DNA of 64,000 bases from Podospora comata (taxonomy: Eukaryota > Ascomycota > Sordariomycetes > Sordariales > Podosporaceae), in NCBI GenBank assembly GCA_017354895.1, contig CP071494.1, positions 1,054,001 to 1,118,000 of the forward strand. Direction: 5' to 3'. Position 1 is the first letter of the stretch. Each line of letters begins with the position of its first letter. A model generated the notes under the pieces. That model saw only the letters and a list, made by a program, of their open reading frames with translations. It did no database searches and was not told where the DNA came from. Below, one piece after another: positions 57,509-64,000 of this stretch. Position numbers and translations under genes: made by a program.

Positions 57509-59638
57509 ATGAGGACGTCGCGCGTGGCTAGGGAGACCGCACGGCTCTTTGAGACTGCGGCCTCGACTTCAACACCGCTCCGGCGATCATCCAGAACCTC
57601 GACTTTGGCCGCGCGATTCTCTTACAATACCAACGCCAGCCCCAGCGCAGCTATGACAAAGGTCGAAGAAAGCGACGTCGAAGTCGACGATGACGTCAAA
57701 CTATCCCTTGGTTCAGATATTGAAGATGCGATCACGACAACCAGGGCGGCCAAGCGCCGGCGCACCGCGACCACCGCAGTCACCACACAAACCATCAATT
57801 CTTCGCCTCACCGGCGAACCACCAGAGTAAAGGCAGAGCGCACGGCTGTCAAATCTGAAGCCGGCTCCGATTCCGACTTTCTCTCTTCCCTCTCCGACAA
57901 CGAGGACATCAAGACCGCCATCAAGGAAGAGTCCAAGCTCGTCGTGCCCCGCGGCCGCGCTCGAAAACCAGCCCGCCGAGTCACCTCCCCGTCCGGCACG
58001 ACCACCATAACCCCACCTTCCGATTGGGAGGAGGTTTACAACCTCGTCAAAGAGATGCGCATCAACGGCCCAGCCGCCAATGCCGCGGTTGATACAATGG
58101 GCTGTGAGCGCCTTGCCGACCCCTCCTCTACAGTCAAAGACCGCCGCTTTCACACACTTGTTGCGTTGATGCTTTCCTCCCAAACCAAGGATACCGTCAA
58201 TGCTGAAGCGATGAAGCGTCTTCATACTGAACTCCCGCCGTTCGAGCCTGGTGCACCAGCTGGTTTGAACCTCAATAACATGCTCCACTGCCCCCCTGCT
58301 GTTCTGAACGAGCTCATTGGCAAAGTCGGCTTTCACAACAACAAGACAAAGTACCTACTTCAAACGGCGCAGATTTTGAAGGACAAGTTCAGCGGGGATA
58401 TCCCGCCTACGATTGAGGGGTTGGTGTCACTGCCAGGTGTAGGGCCCAAGATGGCGCACTTGTGCATGAGTGCCGAGAATGGATGGAACAGAGTGGAGGG
58501 CATTGGTGTCGATGTTCACGTTCACCGGATCACGAACTACTGGGGGTGGAATGGACCTAAAGAGACCAAGACACCAGAGGAGACGAGAATGGCGCTGCAG
58601 AGCTGGTTGCCCAAGGACAAGTGGAAGGAGATCAACTGGTTGTTGGTTGGACTAGGGCAGAGTGTCTGCTTGCCCGTTGGGAGAAGATGTGGAGACTGTG
58701 AGGTTGGATTGAAGGGGCTGTGCAAGGCGGCGGATAGGAAGAAGGTGAACGAGGGAAAGAAGAGAAGGGAGGGGGTAAAGAAGGAGGAGGAGTTGGTTGA
58801 GAAGATTGATATCAAGGGGGATGATGAAGGTGGAACGGCGGCTAAGAGAGAGCAGCAAAGGGTGGTCAAAATGGAGGTTGTGGATGAGGGGATGCCCCCG
58901 CCGCCGAGCGATACCCAACCCGAGCCGACGCCACAACCTGATCCCGAGTCGAACGTTGCCATCCCCTCCGTCGAGCAGGACGTTAAGCCCATCATCAAGG
59001 ATGAAGAGGATGTTGAGATGGCGCGCAGCGTGCCTGTCAAAACTGACGGCGATGATCTCGATGAGGACATGGTCAAGAAAGAGGAGGAGGATGCCGTCAG
59101 AATCGATCAGTCGAGCCACCAACCCGAGGATGTCGAAATGAGCGATAGCCCCGAGGTCAAAGTCGGGATCAAGCCCGAGCCCCGAAGACGTCGTTGTATC
59201 CCCGCTGCGATCCCCTCCCGAGGCCAATCTGAAGACCCCCCGTTGGAGGAATCCGATGCCGAAGTCAAGCTCGAGGTAAAGCCCGAACTCCTCACACGCC
59301 GAGTCCGCATCCCGGCTCACATATCTTCTAGCCACGAGCCCGAGGTCAAGGTCGAAGTCAATACTGACTTTGACAGAAGAGTCCGAATTCCGGCTCGTGT
59401 TCCCGCTGGGAATGAGTGTGACGATGAGGAGGCTGAGGTCAAAACCGAGGTTAAGCCTGAACCGTTTTCCCGACGAGCTCGCATCCCTGCCCATATCCCA
59501 GAGCGGGAATCATCGCCCGAGGTTAAAGTTGAGGTGAAGACGGAACCTACTCGAAGACGGGCTAGGATTCCGGCGCGTGTTTCTGGGAGAAGTGAGGAGG
59601 TGAAGGGCGAGCCGGATGTTAAAGAGGAGGATTCTTAG
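57509..59638 (+). CDS. nth1: Endonuclease III homologue (NTH1/Ntg) with long repeat tail
   Basis: Single exon, 709 residues to the UAG. Bifunctional DNA glycosylase/AP lyase for oxidised pyrimidines. The core at about 172-410 holds LMLSSQTKDTVN, the helix-hairpin-helix LPGVGPKMAH with catalytic Lys314, VDVHVHR with Asp335, and the iron-sulfur cysteines 387, 394, 397 and 405 (C-x6-C-x2-C-x7-C). The first 48 residues are Arg/Ser/Thr/Ala-rich (ARFSYN), a probable mitochondrial presequence; Met49 (57653) could start a nuclear form. Basic segments KRRR and RGRARKPARR serve as possible nuclear signals. Residues 410-709 are an unusual tail: five RRxRIPA-type motifs (about 560, 597, 623, 655, 683) alternating with VKxE motifs. 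The reading frame continues after the stop (next entry). Core length is normal; the tail is not. Confidence 0.93.
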   Translation: MRTSRVARETARLFETAASTSTPLRRSSRTSTLAARFSYNTNASPSAAMTKVEESDVEVDDDVKLSLGSDIEDAITTTRAAKRRRTATTAVTTQTINSSPHRRTTRVKAERTAVKSEAGSDSDFLSSLSDNEDIKTAIKEESKLVVPRGRARKPARRVTSPSGTTTITPPSDWEEVYNLVKEMRINGPAANAAVDTMGCERLADPSSTVKDRRFHTLVALMLSSQTKDTVNAEAMKRLHTELPPFEPGAPAGLNLNNMLHCPPAVLNELIGKVGFHNNKTKYLLQTAQILKDKFSGDIPPTIEGLVSLPGVGPKMAHLCMSAENGWNRVEGIGVDVHVHRITNYWGWNGPKETKTPEETRMALQSWLPKDKWKEINWLLVGLGQSVCLPVGRRCGDCEVGLKGLCKAADRKKVNEGKKRREGVKKEEELVEKIDIKGDDEGGTAAKREQQRVVKMEVVDEGMPPPPSDTQPEPTPQPDPESNVAIPSVEQDVKPIIKDEEDVEMARSVPVKTDGDDLDEDMVKKEEEDAVRIDQSSHQPEDVEMSDSPEVKVGIKPEPRRRRCIPAAIPSRGQSEDPPLEESDAEVKLEVKPELLTRRVRIPAHISSSHEPEVKVEVNTDFDRRVRIPARVPAGNECDDEEAEVKTEVKPEPFSRRARIPAHIPERESSPEVKVEVKTEPTRRRARIPARVSGRSEEVKGEPDVKEEDS

Positions 59639-61048
59639 TATGAGTCTGACTATGACTTTCGGTTTGCCTCTAGCCCCGACTTGGACTCTGATGAAGATGG
59701 GGATGAGCAAAAGCCGGTCATCAAAGATGAGGACCTCGGCTTCGATGACGATGAGCAGAAGCCAGTCATCAAGGATGAGGATTCCGACTCGGGCTACGTC
59801 TTTGCCGCTCACTTTGAAGAAGAGTTGCCCTCTGTCAAGGATGAGGACTCTGACTCGGGCTATGGATTTGTCTCGCTTGATGATGAGATCAATTCAATTA
59901 AGGACGAAGACTCTGGTTTTGACGATGGTTTCGACCCGCTCTCTGATGAAGATGTGGTTTCCATCAAGGAAGACTGCGATTACGATTCTGATTTTGAGAT
60001 TGGGGAGGTGTTTAGAGCTGATGCCCTTGCGTCTGACCATGGTTCTGATGATGAGGAGATTAAGGAGGAGGACTCTGACGATGAGATAATGGAGGAAGGC
60101 TCCGACTACGACGACCTAATGGATGCCTCGGACGACAGCGAGATAAAATTAGAAGACTCTGACGACGACGACGAGATTAAGGAGGAGGGATCCGGCCGCG
60201 AGATCAAGGCTGAGGACTCTGACGACGACGAGACAAAGGAGGAAGAGTCTGACAACAACAACAACAACAGCAACAACAACAACAACAACGCCCCATCTAT
60301 CAAGGAAGAATACGACTGCAGCTCCGACTACGGAAACGAGCGGTCTTTCAGAGCGGATGCTCTTGCTTCCGACTACAGCTCTAGCTCTGACGAGGAGGAT
60401 ATCAAGTCGGAGTATTCTTCTGACCACGGATTAGACCGAGAAGACGACCTCGACGATCACATTGAAGATGATGGAAACTTCCCAGATCTACCCAACGCGA
60501 CTGGCTCCCAGTCTAACCCTGCTGATGCCGAAGATGAACACGAACGTACCGTCTTTGAGAATTTAACTGCCAGCGAAGAGGAGGTTCATGGGTTACCCTT
60601 CTCATACCATGACCATCGGTTGACCGTGGCGGCCGCAGCCAGGGATCGTTACGATTTTCTCGGGTCTTTCCCAGGGTATCACGAGTTGGACGCGGCTACC
60701 TCGGTGAGGATTCGGGGAGACTTGCCCAGATTTCCGTTCTTGGACGGACATGGCGAGCGGCCTCTGTGTGCTGAGGATGACGGGTTGTGGGACGTGCTTG
60801 CCGGGGAGGAGGATGACTGGCGGTTTGAGCAGGATGGTTTTATGGGGGGTGATGTGCTTGATGACTCTGTTTGGGATGAGTTTGGTGGGGAGGATGAAGT
60901 GTTGAGGTATGAGGAGGAGTATTTGGGGGTGCAGATGGTTGGGGAGTTCGAGGGGGTTTATGCTGAGGATGGGGTCACGGATGCGTTTGGGCTGGGGTGT
61001 GAGGGTGGGGAGGGGGATTTTGAGGATGAGGAAGATGAGATTTATTGA
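59639..61048 (+). CDS. Acidic repeat region in frame with NTH1 beyond a single UAG
   Basis: 469 sense codons follow the NTH1 UAG (59636-59638) in the same frame with no further stop until 61048. There is no in-frame ATG for about the first 150 codons, so the region has no start of its own and looks like a 3' continuation. Contents: repeated IKDED, VKDED and IKEE motifs of SUMO-consensus type, long Asp/Ser/Glu runs, a poly-Asn run near 60256-60291, two copies of FRADALASD (60011-60037 and 60347-60373), and a less repetitive C-terminal 150 residues rich in Gly/Asp/Trp. I recognise no domain. It could be a read-through extension, a frame recently cut by a nonsense change, or a spliced 3' exon with a boundary I cannot place. 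Its coding character is well supported, its expression is not. Confidence 0.55.
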   Translation, partial: YESDYDFRFASSPDLDSDEDGDEQKPVIKDEDLGFDDDEQKPVIKDEDSDSGYVFAAHFEEELPSVKDEDSDSGYGFVSLDDEINSIKDEDSGFDDGFDPLSDEDVVSIKEDCDYDSDFEIGEVFRADALASDHGSDDEEIKEEDSDDEIMEEGSDYDDLMDASDDSEIKLEDSDDDDEIKEEGSGREIKAEDSDDDETKEEESDNNNNNSNNNNNNAPSIKEEYDCSSDYGNERSFRADALASDYSSSSDEEDIKSEYSSDHGLDREDDLDDHIEDDGNFPDLPNATGSQSNPADAEDEHERTVFENLTASEEEVHGLPFSYHDHRLTVAAAARDRYDFLGSFPGYHELDAATSVRIRGDLPRFPFLDGHGERPLCAEDDGLWDVLAGEEDDWRFEQDGFMGGDVLDDSVWDEFGGEDEVLRYEEEYLGVQMVGEFEGVYAEDGVTDAFGLGCEGGEGDFEDEEDEIY

Positions 61049-63270
61049 TTTGTTGTTTGCGAGTTTGTGATATACTGGGGGTAGTCGTGATTTTAAGCGG
61101 TTGGGTGTATATCACGAAATACCAAACACAAACCTACTACCCCCGGCATTCAAGAATGGGATACTGTAAATCAATGTCACTGATACTACCGTATCACACA
61201 GTTTCGCTTTTAGAAAATAGATTCCACATGCTAGTGATTATTCAAAACGGTAATGAACGTATCGATCATGCCGAGTAGTCCTGGATAACCCCCGGTATCC
61301 CCCACCCAGCTTCCTCCCCCTCTCTTCACCGAATCTGACCCGGCAGATAAACAACTCTGAGTTGCTGTTACTGTCGTTGTCTTGTCCCGGACCCACCTAC
61401 AAGCGGTGTTTATTGTCACCAATCTCGTGTGCAAACAGATACTCGCAAAAACTGTTTACCGTCTGCGAACGCCATGCTTTGGCTAGCTGTGCGTGGATCC
61501 CGGGCAGCCAGCGAGACCTGGCCTCCCGCTAACCATAACAGATGCTCGAGCGTCTTTGCGATTTGACCATCGATTGAAGTGGTGGCAACGTCTTATGCCA
61601 GCTAAGCAGCTTGGGATGTCCCTTTTTGATAGCTACCATGTTGGGATCATGGGTCTGAAATTTCATGCTGTTTGCGGTTGGTTGGGAAAGCTGGAAGGAA
61701 ATGACAACGCTGGGTTTGATGGAAAAGGCATTCGAGACTGCTACCGTACACGGGACCTGACCTCTGACAAAGCGGGCGGTCGGCCGGCTTCCGAACGGTC
61801 GTCATCGTGGGCGCAAGAGCGACATGGTGTCCGGTGCCACTCTGATCTTCCCTTGGGATCGGTGAGCAGATCAGTGAGCGGGGGGAATTCCGAGTATTCT
61901 GTTGCGAGCCTTGGCCGCCGCTCTCGCGCCTGCGCGCGCAGGCGAAGCTATCATCAACCCCTAATAAGAGTTTGATTAGTTACTGGGAAGATGATACACC
62001 AAAAAGTTGTTCTAATCGACAAGTTTGATATCATAAAGAGAGCAAAGCTGGCAGGAATGTGATCATATTACTTAGTATTCTCAAAGTTTATAACAGTACC
62101 CCTGGTCCAGTTTACAGCAGGATATCCTTAAATTGATATAGTCTTCGAAGCCCGAGAAGCTTGTTATAAATCATAGACCAAACACTTCTTCATCAGTAAC
62201 CACAACAGAGGCCTGCACACATAGTCATCGCCAAGCAACAACAACAACAAACTACTAAAATCTGGATCTTGTTTGTTGTCAAAATCCAAATATGACTTTC
62301 ATCTAGGGTCCACGACATCCTCACCCCAGTGGATAAACCCCCCCCCGACCCACCAACCCAATCGCCATTGTGACCTCCATGATACGATACCCCAGCTTTT
62401 AGTTCCGCATACCCTACATGCGTGGGCCGGTGGGTCACCCAACTACCTATCTAGGCTGACGCTTGCTTGCTTGCGTGGTCATTCCAGGAAAAAAAGAGTC
62501 ATGTTTCCGCAGATACGATATCGGAGCTATTCGGAAAGACGACATCGTGCTCTGTCGTCAACTTGTCGTCATTAGCAACCCTCCAATTTCGTCACCCATG
62601 GCGAAAAAGCCACCAACACTATTGAGCATCTAGTTTGTTTTTGTGAATTTTTATTTTATTTGTTTGTTTGGTCAACTCGTCTTCCAAACGAGCCAACGTA
62701 AAAAAGGTGTAATTGTAAATGTCCATCCATCCATAGCCATGATTCTCAGCTGCACGCCACCTCTCGGCGCGGCTGCTAAACAAACCCATTTATTCCCCTC
62801 CTGTCTTGCGCCGTGACGCCTTGCCAAATTCCGGAAAAGTCAGAAAAAAGATTATGCTCGAGGAGTGGTTTCGTTTTTGCCGAAGAGCCGCCCTCTTGCC
62901 CCCATCTGAAATGGGGGCGATGTGAATCAGAGGTTGTAAGATATATACTGTGTGTGGCGTTAGGACGATATGCTTGGTGCAAGCCACGTCGAGTCTTGGG
63001 TATTCGCAAAGATGAACCTAAGTATCATCATCGCAAAAAAAAAAAAAAACCAGACCAAGCTAATTTGGTTCACTTTTTCCCTACTACCGGAAAAAAGGAC
63101 TGGACGGCTTCGCTATGTGTGATGGACGATGGGCGCATGCTTGCTCGATAGATAACAAGGTCGTAAAGGAGGCGAAACGAAGCGAGCCGAGTCACGACTG
63201 CATCATCGGCGGCATTGGACGAACAGGGATGGCCGATCGTCGGTGTCGTCGGGAAGAACAGCGAGAGCGT
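61049..63270. other. Intergenic region
   Basis: About 2.2 kb with no recognised gene; a 160-codon ORF at 61493-61975 begins only with GTG and has no features. It contains a perfect 18-bp GC palindrome at 61927-61944 and a poly(A) run near 63036-63050. The right end is the 3' flank of the AN1 gene. Confidence 0.55.
61927..61944. repeat. Perfect 18-bp GC palindrome
   Basis: CGCCTGCGCGCGCAGGCG equals its own reverse complement. It could be a protein-binding site or chance in GC-rich text. Confidence 0.8.
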
Positions 63271-63590
63271 TTATACACCCCTGATGACTTGGGTTCTTTC
63301 TTTGTTGAGCTGCATCGCGTTTTGCTCGAAGGCTTCCTTTTTGCACTGATGGGGGGAGAAGAAGAAGAGGTGTTAGCGAACATGTCTTCTTGTTCCGAGA
63401 GCACATCCGATAACCCCACGAGCCACCACTGAGATGGGTCGAAACTTACGTCCTCCAGGCCCTGGCACTTGTGGTCTTCTAGCAGACGGTGGTTGCTGCA
63501 ATAGTGTCCGCCGCAGAAAGCGCAGTCGCCGGAAATGCGTTGGGCGACAGCCTTGCAGTCGGTGAGCGAGCATCTGACCTTCTTGGGCAT
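63271..63590 (-). CDS. Small AN1-type zinc-finger protein
   Basis: Two exons, 63450-63590 and 63271-63345, with a 104-nt GTAAGT...CAG intron in phase 0, giving 71 residues. The AN1 finger uses Cys7, Cys12, Cys23, Cys26, Cys31, His34, His40 and Cys42 in KKVRCSLTDCKAVAQR, GDCAFCGGHYCSNHRLLEDH. After splicing the protein ends CKKEAFEQNAMQLNKERTQ then VIRGV, the usual tail of this short fungal family. The unspliced frame would give an unrelated Ser/Arg-rich end, so the intron is well supported. AN1 proteins act in ubiquitin and stress-related proteostasis; the precise role of this stand-alone form is not established. Confidence 0.93.
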
Positions 63591-64000
63591 GTTGGGCGGT
63601 GTTGATTATTGGTCGAGTGTGAATGATGCCAGTGTCGAATAATGAAAAAAGAAGAGTCGAGGAGAGGAAAACGGCTCGGAGGCGGAAAGAGGGAAGGGGG
63701 TGGCTGGTTTATAACAAGAGAGAGAGATGGCCTGTCAGACTTGTTGAACAACACACAGATCTCACGTGGTGAAAGTTCGCGAACCAGGGCAGGGGAATGG
63801 TGGCTAAACTAGCAGACAAGCGCAATTGGAAATAGTTGGAAACCGTTCGACTTGACCAGGCCGAGGACCAAGGACCAAGGACGGACCGTGGTGAATGGTG
63901 AGGCAGGCGGGCGGGCAGTGGGCAGCGGGCAGCGAGTGAGCAGCGAGGTACAAGTGACTTGGCCGTCGATGACGGCAGGGGAGGCGAGGCCGGTCCCACC
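63591..64000. other. Upstream region of the AN1 gene, right window edge
   Basis: No gene recognised. Contains the AN1 promoter and GGCAGCGGGCAGCGAG-type short repeats near 63915-63945. Confidence 0.55.

Noticed and set aside
59598-59673. Intron that would remove the NTH1 UAG (donors GTGAAG or GTGAGG, acceptors TTCTTAG or GCCTCTAG)
   Set aside because: The only frame-preserving choice is 39 nt, below usual fungal intron size; the longer choices (74 or 82 nt) change frame and do not lead into the acidic frame. A CTGAC branch-like sequence before GCCTCTAG keeps a longer, unseen intron possible.
61493-61975. 160-codon plus-strand ORF
   Set aside because: Starts only with GTG and shows no domain or plausible gene structure.

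Overview
The window reads as chromosomal DNA of a filamentous ascomycete, most likely a sordariomycete (Podospora/Chaetomium/Neurospora-like). The evidence is well-spaced genes with short GT-AG introns of about 50-110 nt, Zn2Cys6 regulators, a FacB/ACU-15-type acetate regulator, CYP61 (ERG5), a Boi-type SH3-SAM-PH protein, long FG nucleoporins, and CT-rich or A-rich gene flanks. The class assignment is inference. I find no rRNA, no convincing tRNA, no CRISPR array and no large transposon.

Layout. 1-10.3 kb, minus strand: the start of a basket-type FG nucleoporin that runs off the left edge, a stand-alone peroxisomal SCP2 lipid-transfer protein, and NUP85 with an FG/SLF-repeat N-terminus. 11.5-14.5 kb: Boi-type polarity protein. 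16.5-17.9 kb: a dienoyl-CoA isomerase-type enzyme convergent with TFIIH subunit TFB5. 18.6-24 kb: a GPI-anchor-like surface protein, a single-pass PPxY membrane protein and an MFS transporter with a 13-nt exon. 25.5-34.8 kb: ERG5, a divergent Zn2Cys6 factor and two further P450s. 36.5 kb: PMP3. 38-41.9 kb: a YchF/Obg-type GTPase with a 10-nt exon and a SET-domain lysine methyltransferase. 42.9 kb: an unrecognised ORF. 44.9-47.9 kb: FacB/Cat8. 49.4 kb: a 413-bp MITE-like element with an 8-bp target duplication. 50.8 kb: Pgc1-like glycerophosphodiesterase. 54.2 kb: Lpl1/ROG1-like lipase. 57.5-61 kb: endonuclease III (NTH1) whose frame continues past a single UAG into a 469-codon acidic repeat region. 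63.3 kb: small AN1 zinc-finger protein.

Functional threads. Several genes concern lipid and acetyl-CoA metabolism (SCP2, dienoyl-CoA isomerase, FacB, ERG5, Pgc1-like, Lpl1-like), but they are scattered single genes and not an operon-like unit. The 22-35 kb stretch (MFS, ERG5, Zn2Cys6, two P450s) resembles a tailoring cluster with no core synthase in view. The most unusual observation is the NTH1 locus: one 1,179-codon frame broken by one UAG, dense in SUMO-type VKxE/IKxE motifs on both sides of the stop. An internal repeat in the downstream part differs only at synonymous sites, which argues that this part is or was translated.
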